A stretch of 64,000 nt of DNA from Calditrichota bacterium (GCA_020637395.1 JACJWA010000001.1:1116001-1180000), one strand, 5' to 3'; counted from the first letter of the stretch, positions 18,600 to 29,176 are shown. Notes: a model not told the origin generated them from the letters alone. Translations and numbers: made by a program.

Positions 18600-20071
18600 A
18601 AAGAAACATTCTTGCTCTTCAGAGCGAAATGGATATGATTTTTGAGTTGAGCAGAAACGGACGATCCGGTTACCAGGTTCCTCCTACGTCCGACCAGTTG
18701 CCCGAGTTTGAAATTCCCCAGGAGTTGCGTCGAAATGCCGCGCCGCGCTTGCCTGAGGTATCCGAGAATACGACGGTCAGACACTATGTGAATCTCTCCA
18801 CGCGAAATCATCACATTGACAAGGATTTCTATCCGCTCGGGTCGTGCACGATGAAGTACAACCCCAAAGTCAATGATGAGATGTCCGCACTGCCGGGTTT
18901 TGCAGGACTGAACCCATGGCAGACCGGAGCCACGGCACAGGGCGCAATGCAGCTCATGTACGAGCTGTCTGATGCTCTCCTTGAAGTGACCGGAATGGAT
19001 GACATCACGCTTCAGCCTGCTGCGGGCGCGCAAGGCGAGTTTGCTGCTCTACTGATGTTTCGTGCATATCACCAGAAGAACGGAAACCCTCGAAAGAGAA
19101 TCATCATTCCGGACAGCGCACACGGAACCAACCCTGCCTCAATCATCCTTGCCGGCTATGCGGTGACGCAATTGCCCTCGGACTCAAACGGGTTGATGGA
19201 TACCGAAGCCCTGAAGCGCGCTCTCGACGAAGACGTTGCCGGACTGATGATCACCAATCCGAACACTCTCGGTCTGTTCGAATCCAACATCTCGAAGATC
19301 ATTGACCTTGTGCATGAGGCAGGAGGATTGGTGTATATGGATGGGGCAAACCTGAATGCGCTGATGGGTATCTCGCGCCCTGGTGACATGGGATTTGATG
19401 CCTGCCACATGAACCTCCACAAGACCTTCTCCACGCCGCACGGAGGAGGCGGACCGGGCAGCGGGCCCGTGGCAATCAAAGAGAAGCTTACTCGCTTCCT
19501 GCCTGTCCCTGTACTGACCAAAACGAAAGCTGAGTTCGCGTGGGATTGGGATCGTCCGGACTCGATTGGCTCAGTACACTCCTTCTATGGAAACTTCGGA
19601 ATGCATGTTCGAGCGCTTGCTTACATCAAGAGCATGGGAGGCGATGGGTTGCGCGCGATTAGTGAAAACGCAATCATCAACGCAAACTACTTGCGAAAAA
19701 AGCTTTCGCCTGCCTATCAAGTGTTCGTGGACAAACCTTGCATGCATGAAGTCGTCCTTTCTGGCAATCTGCAAAAGCAAAAAGGTGTTCGAACAACTGA
19801 TATCGCCAAGAGGCTGCTCGACTTTGGTATTCACCCTCCGACCGTCTATTTTCCGCTAATCGTTCCTGAGTGCCTGATGATTGAACCGACTGAGTCCGAA
19901 TCGCGAGAGACTCTTGACGAGTTTGTTGAAGTGATGATGCAGATTGATCGCGAAGCAAGCGAGTCACCGGACCTGTTGAAGCAAGCTCCGTACACCACGC
20001 CCGTTCGCAGATTGGATGAAGCCGGTGCCGCTCGAAATCTCAATATCCGGTTCTACGACGACATCAGGTAA
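18596..20071 (+). CDS. gcvPB: Glycine dehydrogenase (decarboxylating) subunit 2
   Basis: C-terminal half of the split P protein, carrying the PLP-binding lysine: HMNLHKTFSTPHGGGGPG, Lys276. Other family blocks are YPLGSCTMKYNPK near 80 and the Gly/Asp-rich LQPAAGAQGEFAALL. The 491 residues are normal for the subunit. Translationally coupled to gcvPA by an ATGA overlap. The following dinG-like frame begins inside its last 56 bases. Confidence 0.96.
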   Translation: MKRNILALQSEMDMIFELSRNGRSGYQVPPTSDQLPEFEIPQELRRNAAPRLPEVSENTTVRHYVNLSTRNHHIDKDFYPLGSCTMKYNPKVNDEMSALPGFAGLNPWQTGATAQGAMQLMYELSDALLEVTGMDDITLQPAAGAQGEFAALLMFRAYHQKNGNPRKRIIIPDSAHGTNPASIILAGYAVTQLPSDSNGLMDTEALKRALDEDVAGLMITNPNTLGLFESNISKIIDLVHEAGGLVYMDGANLNALMGISRPGDMGFDACHMNLHKTFSTPHGGGGPGSGPVAIKEKLTRFLPVPVLTKTKAEFAWDWDRPDSIGSVHSFYGNFGMHVRALAYIKSMGGDGLRAISENAIINANYLRKKLSPAYQVFVDKPCMHEVVLSGNLQKQKGVRTTDIAKRLLDFGIHPPTVYFPLIVPECLMIEPTESESRETLDEFVEVMMQIDREASESPDLLKQAPYTTPVRRLDEAGAARNLNIRFYDDIR

Positions 20072-22871
20072 GGGAAAAGGCGCGCCGCTGTGGCTTGATG
20101 GTCTGGGGCTCGGCAACTTTGTCGCCATTGATCTGGAAACCACGGGGTTGACACCCGGACCAAATGAAATCATTGAGATTGGGGCGATTCGTTTTGTGGA
20201 CGGACGACCAAGCGAGAGATTTGAGCGATTTGTCAATCCCGGGAAGTCGCTGCCATCGTTTATTGTTCAACTTACCGGAATCACGGATCACGACGTTGAG
20301 GATGCTCCGACATTTTCCGATCTCCATGACGAACTGCTCGCCTTCATTGGATCTGATCCGATTGTCGGACAGAGTATCAACTTTGATTTGAGTTTCTTGT
20401 CCGCTGCGGGAGGGAACGAGTTCCGTTTTCCCGGCAGAGTGGTGCTGGATACCGGCGAGCTGGCACGCATTTTTTGGGCGGAGTTCCCGCGCTTCTCCTT
20501 GGGAAACCTGTGCCAGCGATTTGGCGTGGAGTTAGCCACGGCACATCGGGCCGGTGACGACGCTCAAGCGACGGGCGAGCTGCTGGTTGAAATGATCAGG
20601 AACCTGCCGGAGCGCGTGTGGGCAGACCTGACGTCGCAGATCGCCGCCTTGTGCGGCGCTGCTCACCATCGAGGTGAAGTGTTCTTTGAAAGACTTCGGT
20701 TGCTTGCCGCGGATATTCCTCTTCCGGACTTTGCGCCGGACGATGATGAGCGGGAGTTGCTTTCAGAGATCAAACTTGATTGTCTTGCCGAGGGTGGAGA
20801 ATTCGAGGCGAGCGTCGAACAATTTTCGCCGCGCCGCCAGCAACTTGACATGGCCGAACTCACTCAGCAGGCATTTGATGAAAACCGAGTTCTGTTGATT
20901 GAAGCGCCGACAGGCACCGGAAAGTCCCTGGGCTATCTCGTGCCTTCGCTTGAATGGGCTTTGCGAGAAGGCGAGGATGACGAGCAGCGTCAAGTCGTGA
21001 TTTCATCACACACCCGATCGCTTCAAGAGCAGTTGCTCAATCAGGAGATTGCTGCTATTGGAAACGCGCACTCTTCACGTGTACCTGCAGCCGTGCTCAA
21101 AGGACGGGACAACTACCTCTGCAAACGACGCCTACGTTCCGCGCTCACGGACCTTGACGGAAGACTTTCGGACGGAGATCGTATGCGTCTGCTGCCGCTG
21201 CTGCGGTGGTCTTATCAAACCAAGCGCGGCGACATCGGAGAGATTGGTGGTTTCCGAGCCGAAACTGAGCCTGTATTGTGGTCCATCGTGTGTTCGGATA
21301 CGCTGGGATGTGCAGGCGCGCGTTGCGGTGCGCATCGCGGAGACTTCTATCGTCAAGCGCTGGATCAGGCGAAGTCCGCGCGTCTGCTATTGGTCAATCA
21401 CGCCTTGCTGGCTACGGACTTTGGCCGATTTATTGGCGGATCAGCTGATACCAAAAGATTGGTCATTGATGAGGCCCATCAGTTTGAACGTGCAGTTGTT
21501 TCCGCCTATACCGCCGTGTTTAGCGCGCGGGCTATTCGGAACGTAGTTTCACTACTGACCGACGAACGCGCACCGCGCGGACTGCTTATGAAACTTGCTC
21601 GCGAGGTTGGTGACGACGACTACTCTGCCGAGTTGGCCCTATTGGACACAGCCGGCAAAACCACCATTCAGCGTGCAAGGCTAGCCTTTCAAGAAGCCGC
21701 TGCGGAAGTAGGCGGACTTGCCGGCGAGGAGTCCAAGCTCAGACTTAGACCCAATTCCTCATTGCATCGGCTGCTTGAGACAGCTTTGGTTCCTGTCGTG
21801 GAAGAGCTTGACGACTATGCAATCCGCTTGGACAAGTTGTCGCAGTTGCTCGCCAAGGAAGACGGACTGCAGAAAGATACGAAGGATCGAATCGCCGAGT
21901 TGCGATCCGCAGTGCTCAACTTGTCTGAACTAGTAGAGACCGGGAAACGTGTTGTAAGTGCGGACGACTCAGGACATGTCTATTGGTTGGAGGTGAATCA
22001 AGCGAGACAGGCCGCAACTGCCTCACTCTTCGCAGCGCCAATCTCCATCGCAGAGACTCTGCGGCACGATCTGTGGGAGAGGGTGGAGGGTGCAGTCATG
22101 ACGTCGGCGACTCTCGCGCACGAGGGAGCATTCGAAGTCACGCAAAGTGCGCTCGGGTTGGAGTCACATGGGTCTGACCGTGTTCAATCAAAGATCCTCG
22201 ATTCCCCTTTCGACCTCGAAACACAGATGCGCTGCTATTGTCCGACCTACTTGCCACCGCCCCGCGAGTCCGATGCGCACCTGACTCAAGTCTCGGGTTT
22301 GCTGACTTTCCTGCTGACAGAAGTGCAGCGTTCTTGCCTGGTCTTGTGCACGTCGCACGCTTCTTCCGAAGCGCTCTATCGCAGACTTCAGCCGGTTGCA
22401 CGGCGCGCGAAACGCCCGCTCTTTCAGCAAACCGGCGGACGTGACACGCATGAGATTGTGCGGGCCTTCCGGGAGTCCGGCAACGGCATGCTGATCGGTT
22501 CTTCAGCACTGTGGGAGGGCATAGACTTGGTCGGCGATGCACTGGAAGTCCTCATGGTCGTGAAGCTACCCTTTGACGTACCCACTGATCCGTGGGTGGA
22601 AGCTCGGGGTGAAATGCTGCAACTGCAAAAGCAGGATCCGTTTAGCACCTTCAGTGTTCCAAGCTGTGTGATCAGACTTCGCCAGGGATTGGGCCGCTTG
22701 ATTCGCCACACAGGTGATCGGGGCGTCGCGATCATTGCCGACAGCAGACTTACGAACACCCGCTACGGAAGAAACATGCAAGCGGCGCTTCCGGTTCGAC
22801 TCAGAAGTGTGAGCAGTCCGGATGACCTTCTAAATGACATTCACAGTTTCTTTGGAATACCTCATGTTTGA
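20016..22871 (+). CDS. dinG: DinG-family helicase with N-terminal DEDD exonuclease domain
   Basis: Large helicase of 951 residues combining a DnaQ-type 3'-5' exonuclease domain (about 34-210; AIDLETTG with Asp39 and Glu41, later HRAGDDAQAT) with an XPD/DinG superfamily 2 helicase. Helicase motifs: Walker A APTGTGKS (about 297-304), four cysteines of an XPD-type iron-sulfur cluster (YLCKRR, then IVCSDT, LGCAGA, ARCGAH), and the DEAH box (485-488). A C-terminal motif VI stretch RQGLGRLIRH is also visible. The fused form is known from Firmicutes and others. The start is uncertain: ATG 20016 or GTG 20025, both inside gcvPB and without a clear ribosome site. Likely role in DNA repair or R-loop/damage processing. 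Confidence 0.9.
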   Translation: MKPVPLEISISGSTTTSGKGKGAPLWLDGLGLGNFVAIDLETTGLTPGPNEIIEIGAIRFVDGRPSERFERFVNPGKSLPSFIVQLTGITDHDVEDAPTFSDLHDELLAFIGSDPIVGQSINFDLSFLSAAGGNEFRFPGRVVLDTGELARIFWAEFPRFSLGNLCQRFGVELATAHRAGDDAQATGELLVEMIRNLPERVWADLTSQIAALCGAAHHRGEVFFERLRLLAADIPLPDFAPDDDERELLSEIKLDCLAEGGEFEASVEQFSPRRQQLDMAELTQQAFDENRVLLIEAPTGTGKSLGYLVPSLEWALREGEDDEQRQVVISSHTRSLQEQLLNQEIAAIGNAHSSRVPAAVLKGRDNYLCKRRLRSALTDLDGRLSDGDRMRLLPLLRWSYQTKRGDIGEIGGFRAETEPVLWSIVCSDTLGCAGARCGAHRGDFYRQALDQAKSARLLLVNHALLATDFGRFIGGSADTKRLVIDEAHQFERAVVSAYTAVFSARAIRNVVSLLTDERAPRGLLMKLAREVGDDDYSAELALLDTAGKTTIQRARLAFQEAAAEVGGLAGEESKLRLRPNSSLHRLLETALVPVVEELDDYAIRLDKLSQLLAKEDGLQKDTKDRIAELRSAVLNLSELVETGKRVVSADDSGHVYWLEVNQARQAATASLFAAPISIAETLRHDLWERVEGAVMTSATLAHEGAFEVTQSALGLESHGSDRVQSKILDSPFDLETQMRCYCPTYLPPPRESDAHLTQVSGLLTFLLTEVQRSCLVLCTSHASSEALYRRLQPVARRAKRPLFQQTGGRDTHEIVRAFRESGNGMLIGSSALWEGIDLVGDALEVLMVVKLPFDVPTDPWVEARGEMLQLQKQDPFSTFSVPSCVIRLRQGLGRLIRHTGDRGVAIIADSRLTNTRYGRNMQAALPVRLRSVSSPDDLLNDIHSFFGIPHV

Positions 22872-23265
22872 GCAGCTCGATCATATCGCACTTGCCGTAC
22901 CGGACCTGGACAAAGCTATTGACAATTGGAAAGAGCTGACCGGGGCGATGCTCAGTCACCGGGAGTTCGTGGAATCCCAAAACACACATGTTGCATTCCT
23001 CAGCCTTGCGGGATTTCGCATCGAGCTGATTGCACCCGGCGGCCCGGAGAGTACTGTGGCAAAGTATCTCGAAAAAAGAGGACCAGGTCTGCATCACATC
23101 GCGCTGAAGTGCGCGGACGGGCAATCGGCTTTGAATGAACTTGCCGAAAAAGGTGCTCGATTGATCAACGAGACGCTTCGCCCCGGTGCCGAGCAGACCA
23201 TGGTCGGTTTCGTCCATCCCGCGAGCCTCGGAGGTGTATTGGTCGAAATCGTCGAGCATCCCTGA
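22864..23265 (+). CDS. mce: Methylmalonyl-CoA epimerase
   Basis: Vicinal-oxygen-chelate fold enzyme that interconverts (R)- and (S)-methylmalonyl-CoA in the propionate pathway. The ATG at 22864 gives 133 residues. Metal-ligand blocks are present: LDHIALAVPDLDKAI at the start with the first His, GLHHIALKCAD in the middle, and VFVHP-like GFVHPASLGGVLVEIVEH at the end with the last Glu. The gene overlaps the helicase by 8 bases. The mutase genes are not nearby. Another VOC enzyme is possible but the C-terminal block is distinctive for the epimerase. Confidence 0.88.
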   Translation: MFEQLDHIALAVPDLDKAIDNWKELTGAMLSHREFVESQNTHVAFLSLAGFRIELIAPGGPESTVAKYLEKRGPGLHHIALKCADGQSALNELAEKGARLINETLRPGAEQTMVGFVHPASLGGVLVEIVEHP

Positions 23266-23282
23266 TCACACGAGATTTGATC

Positions 23283-25112
23283 GTGTCTGAATCGCTCTCT
23301 GAAAAGCTCGAGAATCTTCCTAAAGACCCCGGTGTCTATTTGTTCCGCGACGCGCGGGCAAAGGTCATCTACGTCGGCAAGGCGAAGGTGCTTCGCAATC
23401 GAGTCAGGCAGTACTTTCAGAAGTCTTCAGACGGCCGTGCGCAGTTTGAAATCCTGGTTTCCAAGATTGCAGACCTTGAAGTCATCACGACGAAGACGGA
23501 GTACGAAGCGATCATTCTTGAAGGCAACCTGATCCGCAAATTCAAGCCGCGCTACAATGTTGCCCTCAAAGATGACAAGTCACAGCCGTATCTCAAGATC
23601 GCAAACGAACCGTTTCCTCGAATCTTCCTGACGCGCAATCCCCAGCAGGATGGTTCAAAACTGTACGGACCGTACGGAGATCTGCGCTATTTGAAGGGAC
23701 TGCTTCACGTCCTGCGCGGCATGTTGAAAATCAGAACATGCAATCTGCCGCTTGGTGAAGAGTCCATTGCGAATGGAAAGTTCAAGTCCTGTCTTGAGTT
23801 TCATCTTGGACGCTGCAATGCGCCCTGCGTCGGCCATGAAACGCTGCAAGAGTACGATCAGCGAGTTCGAGATTTCGTTCTGGTGCTGAAGGGCAGAGGG
23901 GCAGAGATTATTGCGCAGCTTCGCACCGAGATGGAGCAGGCGTCGGAGGAGTTGCGTTTTGAGCGTGCCGCTCAGCTTCGTGACTGGCTCTCCGCCATGG
24001 ACAGCCTGACCCGCAGACAGACGATCATCTCGCCAGAGCCTGTGGACAGAGATATTGTCGGACTTGGAGTACAGGATGAGGACGGTTGCCTGGTCGTCAT
24101 GCAGGTTCGTGATGGCAGACTGCTCGGGCGAGTACAGTACCCGCTCCGCATTCCGAAAGACACTCCGCTCGCCGAGATTCTGATGCATGCTTTGCAGCAC
24201 TATTATTCTCAGGCCGTAGTGCCGTCAGAGCTTGTGCTTCCGTATGAACCAGAGTCGCTTGAGCTCTTAAGCGAATGGTTGCGGCAGCAAGCGGACTCAA
24301 AAGTGGTCGTCAGAGTTCCCGAGCGCGGAGAGAAGGTTAGAATGGTGGACCTCGCGCAGAGAAACGCCGACCTTCAGCTTCAAGAGATTCTGCGCGCCGC
24401 GGCCAAACGCGAGCGTATTCCCGCCAGTTTGACTGAGCTGCAGACCAGACTCGGTCTCCCCGGAATCCCGCGCGAGATCGCCGCATTTGACAATTCCACG
24501 CTGATGGGTGAACATCAAGTCGCTGGAATGGTCGTTTATCGCATGGGGAAGCCCGCGAGATCAGAGTACCGTCGCTTCAAGATCAAGACCGTGACAGGTC
24601 AGGATGACTTTGCCTCAATGAAAGAGGTTGTCACGCGCCGCTTTTCACGCTTGCAGCGCGAAGGGCAGCCAATGCCGGATCTGATTCTGATTGATGGAGG
24701 CAAAGGCCAGCTTTCCGCAGCGGTGGAAGCCCTTGCTGACTTGGGACTTGAATCACTTCCCATCATCGGATTGGCCAAGAAGCTTGAAGAGATCTATCGG
24801 CCGGGTGAATTGGAGCCCCATAATCTCCCAAAGACATCATCCGCATTGCGGCTTCTTCAACAGGTTCGTGATGAAGTGCATCGTTACGCGATCACTTATC
24901 ATCGTCAGGTGCGACAGAAGGAAGCCATGTCCTCGGAGTTGCAGGATATTCCCGGCATCGGTCCTGCGCGCCGCAAGTTGCTTTTGACTCATTTTCGTAG
25001 CGTGCAGCGCCTGTCCCTGGCCACTCGAGACGAGCTGTTAGAAATCCAAGGTATCAGTCCGGCACTGGCGGACAAGGTTCTATCCTTCTTCCAGGCCAAG
25101 AAAGCTCAATAA
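23283..25112 (+). CDS. uvrC: Excinuclease ABC subunit C
   Basis: Dual-incision nuclease of nucleotide excision repair, acting with UvrAB. Domains in order: GIY-YIG nuclease ([20 protein letters not shown] near 17-36), a Cys-rich linker ([19 protein letters not shown]), the UvrB-interacting UVR motif, the RNase H-like endonuclease domain ([20 protein letters not shown], later [11 protein letters not shown]) and C-terminal helix-hairpin-helix repeats ([13 protein letters not shown]). The GTG at 23283 is preferred over TTG 23277 by position of the GAG-rich leader. 609 residues, normal length. Confidence 0.96.
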   Translation: MSESLSEKLENLPKDPGVYLFRDARAKVIYVGKAKVLRNRVRQYFQKSSDGRAQFEILVSKIADLEVITTKTEYEAIILEGNLIRKFKPRYNVALKDDKSQPYLKIANEPFPRIFLTRNPQQDGSKLYGPYGDLRYLKGLLHVLRGMLKIRTCNLPLGEESIANGKFKSCLEFHLGRCNAPCVGHETLQEYDQRVRDFVLVLKGRGAEIIAQLRTEMEQASEELRFERAAQLRDWLSAMDSLTRRQTIISPEPVDRDIVGLGVQDEDGCLVVMQVRDGRLLGRVQYPLRIPKDTPLAEILMHALQHYYSQAVVPSELVLPYEPESLELLSEWLRQQADSKVVVRVPERGEKVRMVDLAQRNADLQLQEILRAAAKRERIPASLTELQTRLGLPGIPREIAAFDNSTLMGEHQVAGMVVYRMGKPARSEYRRFKIKTVTGQDDFASMKEVVTRRFSRLQREGQPMPDLILIDGGKGQLSAAVEALADLGLESLPIIGLAKKLEEIYRPGELEPHNLPKTSSALRLLQQVRDEVHRYAITYHRQVRQKEAMSSELQDIPGIGPARRKLLLTHFRSVQRLSLATRDELLEIQGISPALADKVLSFFQAKKAQ

Positions 25113-25117
25113 CTAAA

Positions 25118-27340
25118 ATGTCTTCCGTCTATTCGCCCGTTTCTTTGGACACAGCCTTGTCACATGGTTTGACTCCCCAGGAGTATGAGCAAATCCTGGA
25201 AATCCTCGGGCGAACGCCGACGTTTGTTGAACTCGGAATCTTTTCCGCCATGTGGTCGGAGCATTGTTCATACAAGAACTCCATTCTCGAGCTGAAACGC
25301 TTTCCCAAGAGCGGGAAACGCGTGCTGGTCGAAGCGGGTGAGGAAAACGCGGGTCTGATTGACATCGGCGACGGACTGGCGGTCTGCTTTAAGATTGAAA
25401 GCCACAACCATCCATCTGCCATCGAACCTTTTCAGGGCGCGGCAACGGGTGTCGGAGGAATTCTTCGAGACATCTTCTCCATGGGCGCGCGCCCCATCGC
25501 GTGTTTGAACTCGTTGCGATTTGGAGATCTGTCTCATCCGCGAACCGCTCAACTCCTGGACGGTGTCGTGCGTGGAATCAGCCATTATGGCAATTGCTTC
25601 GGCGTGCCGACGGTCGGCGGTGAGATATACTTTGATCCTTCGTACAACGAGAATCCTCTCGTCAACGCCATGGCAGTCGGCGTGGTCGAAGTGGACAAGA
25701 TTATCAAGGGTGCGGCTACCGGCGCTGGCAATCCGGTGTTCGTCGTTGGTTCTTCGACTGGACGCGATGGAATTCACGGCGCGTCGTTCGCGTCAGAGGA
25801 TTTGTCGGAGGCCTCCAAGGAGAAGCGCCCCTCAGTTCAAATCGGCGACCCCTTCAAAGAGAAACTTCTGCTTGAAGCCTCGCTTGAGCTCGCGCGTACT
25901 GACGCACTGGTCGGCATGCAAGATATGGGTGCTGCGGGAATCTGCTGTTCATGCAGCGAAACCCCTGCTCGAGGCGGCACGGGCCTCAAGCTGGATGTGG
26001 ACAAGGTCTCGCGCCGCGAAAGTTCCATGAATGCCTACGAGATCTGTCTCTCCGAATCTCAAGAGCGTATGCTGGTTATCTTGAAAAAAGGCAAAGAGCA
26101 CCTTGCCAAAGATATTTTCAGCAAATGGGACTTACACGCGGATGAAGTCGGAGTGGTGACGGACGACAAGTTGTTCACCATTCTTGAAAATGGCAATGTT
26201 GTGGGACAGATTCCTGCAGATTCGCTTGTGCTGGGAGGCGGCGCGCCGCAGAATCGAAGAGAACACGCGCGCCCTGCGCATCTCGACGCTCTTCTGAGTT
26301 TTGATCCCACGCATCTTCCCGACCCCGATGATTGGAACGAAGCACTCCTCGCTCTGTTAAAATCACCGAACATTGCTTCGCGCAGGTTTGTGTTTGAGCA
26401 GTATGATCACACCATCGGCGCGGCAACGGCACAAGGCGGCGGTGCTTCCGATGCGGGCGTCGTGCGCATTCCCGGCACTCAGAAGGGACTTGCCATGTCC
26501 GTGGATTGCAACTCACGCTATGTGTCCGTAGATCCCAGGCGCGGAGCCGCGCTGGCCGTGCTCGAAGGTGCGCGAAATGTGGCCTGCGCGGGTGCGATTC
26601 CCGTGGGCATCACAAACTGTCTGAATTTCGCTAACCCGATGAAACCGGAGAACTACTACTTCTTCCACGAATCTGTAACCGGAATTTCAGATGCTTGCGT
26701 CGCGCTCGATATTCCAGTCACCGGTGGAAATGTCTCGTTCTACAACGAGTCTGCGAGCGGTCCGGTTAGGCCGACTCCTGTGATCGGCATGGTCGGTGTT
26801 TTGGAAGATGTTTCTCATCATGTCGGGATAGGATTCAAAGAAGAAGGTGATTTCATCGCCCTGCTGGGGAGCATCGGTCCTGATCTGGGATGCAGTGAGT
26901 ATCTTGCCGTCTATCACAATGTTGTCGCGGGTGCCCCGCCCAAGCTTGATCTGGAAGCAAACCTGCGACTGATCCGGCTTTTGCCTGAACTCGCCAAGCA
27001 AGGCATTGTCCGCTCCGCGCACGACCTCTCCGAAGGCGGTTTAGCTGTGGCAGTCTCTGAGTGCAGTTTGGCCGGGAACATTGGATGCTTACTGACGTTT
27101 CCGTGGAAGGAGCAGGTCGTAAATACGCTTTTTGCAGAGTCCCAGGCGTGCGCCCTGGTCACTGTCTCGCACGAACAATGGCCCGCACTCAAGCGCGCGG
27201 CGGAGGAGCACGTCGTGCCCCTGCAAATGCTCGGCAGGGTGGGGGGCGAGCTGATTGCCATAAATGACTGGATCACGCTGCCGCTTGAATTGGCCCGCGA
27301 CCTGTACGACAATTCGCTTGCTGATTCCCTGGGATTGTGA
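25118..27340 (+). CDS. purL: Phosphoribosylformylglycinamidine synthase subunit PurL
   Basis: Catalytic subunit of FGAM synthase, fourth step of purine biosynthesis, of the short type that needs separate PurQ and PurS. The 740 residues match that class (about 740, against about 1300 for the fused form). Landmarks: [12 protein letters not shown] near residue 46, [33 protein letters not shown], and the C-terminal [15 protein letters not shown]. Only 5 bases follow uvrC. purQ and purS are not in the window. Confidence 0.97.
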   Translation: MSSVYSPVSLDTALSHGLTPQEYEQILEILGRTPTFVELGIFSAMWSEHCSYKNSILELKRFPKSGKRVLVEAGEENAGLIDIGDGLAVCFKIESHNHPSAIEPFQGAATGVGGILRDIFSMGARPIACLNSLRFGDLSHPRTAQLLDGVVRGISHYGNCFGVPTVGGEIYFDPSYNENPLVNAMAVGVVEVDKIIKGAATGAGNPVFVVGSSTGRDGIHGASFASEDLSEASKEKRPSVQIGDPFKEKLLLEASLELARTDALVGMQDMGAAGICCSCSETPARGGTGLKLDVDKVSRRESSMNAYEICLSESQERMLVILKKGKEHLAKDIFSKWDLHADEVGVVTDDKLFTILENGNVVGQIPADSLVLGGGAPQNRREHARPAHLDALLSFDPTHLPDPDDWNEALLALLKSPNIASRRFVFEQYDHTIGAATAQGGGASDAGVVRIPGTQKGLAMSVDCNSRYVSVDPRRGAALAVLEGARNVACAGAIPVGITNCLNFANPMKPENYYFFHESVTGISDACVALDIPVTGGNVSFYNESASGPVRPTPVIGMVGVLEDVSHHVGIGFKEEGDFIALLGSIGPDLGCSEYLAVYHNVVAGAPPKLDLEANLRLIRLLPELAKQGIVRSAHDLSEGGLAVAVSECSLAGNIGCLLTFPWKEQVVNTLFAESQACALVTVSHEQWPALKRAAEEHVVPLQMLGRVGGELIAINDWITLPLELARDLYDNSLADSLGL

Positions 27341-27393
27341 GAAAACCTTCGCAAGTTAATATATTTGTTAACTATAGCTTAGAAGTGTACGTA

Positions 27394-27422
27394 TTGCGTT
27401 TGCAATGTAATTGTAGTATATT
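27394..27422 (+). promoter_or_regulatory. Predicted tRNA-Arg promoter
   Basis: TTGCGT (27394-27399), a 17-base spacer, and TATATT (27417-27422) in an AT-rich gap after purL, predicting transcription start near 27430, about 30 bases before the tRNA. Confidence 0.6.
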
Positions 27423-27458
27423 AAGAGATTAGAGGTTCTCCTTCCGCTCGCAGAACCT

Positions 27459-27530
27459 GCCCCCGTAGCTCAGTGGATAGAGCACCGGCCTCCGGAGCCG
27501 GGAGCATGGGTTCGAGTCCCGTCGGGGGCG
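27459..27530 (+). tRNA. tRNA-Arg (anticodon CCG)
   Basis: Complete cloverleaf. Acceptor stem 27459-27465 with 27523-27529 (7 bp, GCCCCCG), D stem GCTC/GAGC, anticodon stem 27485-27489 with 27497-27501, and loop CTCCGGA with anticodon CCG at 27492-27494. The T arm at 27506-27522 has the loop TTCGAGT. The discriminator is G27530. CCA is not encoded (the next bases are CAG). The following small membrane-protein gene starts 12 bases later, so the tRNA and mRNA probably share a transcript. Confidence 0.96.
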
Positions 27531-27541
27531 CAGGAAATACT

Positions 27542-27874
27542 ATGTCAACAGAAGAATCACCCAAAGCTTCCTACGAGTTGGATGAGTTGAGCGAGGACGA
27601 AAAACTCCTTGCCGTGCTCGCGTACATTCCTTTTGTCTGCTTTGTCCCCTTTTTCAAGCGTGGCGAATCCGCGTTTGTCCACGGACACGTTAGACTGGGC
27701 ATGGCTCTATTCTTCATTGAGGTCCTTGCTCTGCTGCTGCGCTTTAGATTCATCTGGGACCTTGTCCTGTTTTGCTGTATCATCGTTGCCGGACTGGGAA
27801 TCTACAATGTGTTCAAAGGACGTGGTTTCTTTGTTCCGTTTCTTTCCGACATGTTCACCCGAAAATTCGATTGA
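27542..27874 (+). CDS. Small membrane protein, DUF4870-like
   Basis: A 110-residue protein with an acidic soluble N terminus (about 1-20), then three hydrophobic segments (about 22-38, 50-66 and 72-92). The pattern SEDEKLLAVLAYIPF, then FVHGHVRLGMALFF and a final VFKGRGFFVPFL, resembles the DUF4870 / TMEM-type small membrane family, whose function is unknown. The ATG at 27542 is used; the longer frame from 27473 runs through the tRNA and is not real. It lies between the tRNA and the serine-palmitoyltransferase-like gene. Confidence 0.72.
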   Translation: MSTEESPKASYELDELSEDEKLLAVLAYIPFVCFVPFFKRGESAFVHGHVRLGMALFFIEVLALLLRFRFIWDLVLFCCIIVAGLGIYNVFKGRGFFVPFLSDMFTRKFD

Positions 27875-27904
27875 TCTTCGATTCAATACCCGTGGAGCCC
27901 ACGC

Positions 27905-29176
27905 TTGAGATTATCTGAGAAAGCGGCGCAGTTTCAGACTGCAAAGCAAGTCATGGCCCAAGGCATCTATCCCTATTTCCGTGCGATTGAGACGGATCAA
28001 GATGCTGTGGTCAAGATTGACGGCCGTGATATTCTCATGCTCGGTTCCAACAACTACCTTGGTCTGACTAATCATCCCAAGGTCAAAGAAGCTGCCATAG
28101 ATGCTGTGCGCCGATTTGGTGCAGGCTGCGCAGGCTCGCGCTTCTTAAACGGTACGCTGAGTATTCACAAGGAATGCGAAGACAGACTGGCGGAGTTCCT
28201 GCACAAGGAGTCTGTGCTGCTGTTCACGACCGGGTATCAGGCCAACGTCGGGACCATCGCCACTCTGGTCGAACGGAACACGTGGATCATCGCGGATGCG
28301 CTGTCGCATGCTTCAATCATTGACGCCGCACGGCTCTCCTTTGGCCGGGTCGCCAAGTTCAAACATAATGACTTGCAGGATCTGGAGCGGCTGCTTCAGG
28401 TTCATCAGGGTCGGGATGTAATGGTCGTCACGGAGGGCGTCTTTTCGATGGAGGGAGATACCGCCGACCTTCCTGAGATCGTCAAGCTCTGTCAGAAGTA
28501 CGATGTAGATCTCCTGCTTGACGATGCTCATGGCGTGGGAGTCTATGGTTCACATGGAGAAGGAACAGCAGGCCACTTCGGTCTCAATGACGAAACAGAC
28601 ATCATAGTTGGAACTTTTTCCAAGTCCCTGGCGGCAATCGGCGGATTTGTCGCCGCGTCGGAAGAGATCGTCCATTTCTTGAAACATCATGCGCGCGCGT
28701 TGATCTTCTCAGCAAGTCCGCCGCCCGCGACAGTCGGCGCAGTACTTGCCGCCCTTAAGATTATCGTCGAAGAACCTGAACGCCGCGAGCTTCTTTGGCG
28801 AAATGCCGAGTATCTGCGAGACGGCCTCAAATCTCTTGGTTTGGACACGGGACACAGCAATTCTCCGATTATTCCGGTCGTCGTAGGAGACGCGACCAGC
28901 GCATTTCAAGTGTGCAAGATGATGCAGGACGAAGGTGTCTTCATCAATCCGGTCATTCCGCCTGCTGTTCAACCCGGCCAGTCCCTGATCCGCTTTTCGG
29001 TGATGTCCACTCATACCACCGACCAGCTCGATTTCGCCTTGGACAAGATTGGAAAAATCTCAAAGCTCATCCCCTTTCGCGCAGAGGCAAGTCATCCGCA
29101 TTCGAGTCCAAACGGTATCAGACCCGAAAGCTCTGAAGAAGTTCCTTCGCTTCCCCTGGAAAATCCAGGCCGCTGA
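27905..29176 (+). CDS. Serine palmitoyltransferase-like PLP acyltransferase
   Basis: Alpha-oxoamine synthase family enzyme (serine palmitoyltransferase, KBL, 8-amino-7-oxononanoate synthase), joining an acyl thioester to an amino acid with loss of CO2. Visible blocks are LGSNNYLGLTNHPKV, AGSRFLNGTLSIH, LLLDDAHGVGVYG and the PLP site GTFSKSLAAIGGF with Lys240. GTFSKS followed by a small residue and GGF is closer to serine palmitoyltransferase than to KBL or BioF. The TTG start at 27905 has GGAG seven bases upstream. The usual family end is near residue 388; the last 35 residues (Ser/Pro/Glu-rich) run over the next gene. Together with the adjacent GNAT gene this suggests sphingoid-base synthesis (inference). 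Confidence 0.85.
   Translation: MRLSEKAAQFQTAKQVMAQGIYPYFRAIETDQDAVVKIDGRDILMLGSNNYLGLTNHPKVKEAAIDAVRRFGAGCAGSRFLNGTLSIHKECEDRLAEFLHKESVLLFTTGYQANVGTIATLVERNTWIIADALSHASIIDAARLSFGRVAKFKHNDLQDLERLLQVHQGRDVMVVTEGVFSMEGDTADLPEIVKLCQKYDVDLLLDDAHGVGVYGSHGEGTAGHFGLNDETDIIVGTFSKSLAAIGGFVAASEEIVHFLKHHARALIFSASPPPATVGAVLAALKIIVEEPERRELLWRNAEYLRDGLKSLGLDTGHSNSPIIPVVVGDATSAFQVCKMMQDEGVFINPVIPPAVQPGQSLIRFSVMSTHTTDQLDFALDKIGKISKLIPFRAEASHPHSSPNGIRPESSEEVPSLPLENPGR

Noticed and set aside
27473..27541. Upstream extension of the small membrane protein
   Set aside because: It runs through the tRNA-Arg gene; ATG 27542 is the sensible start.
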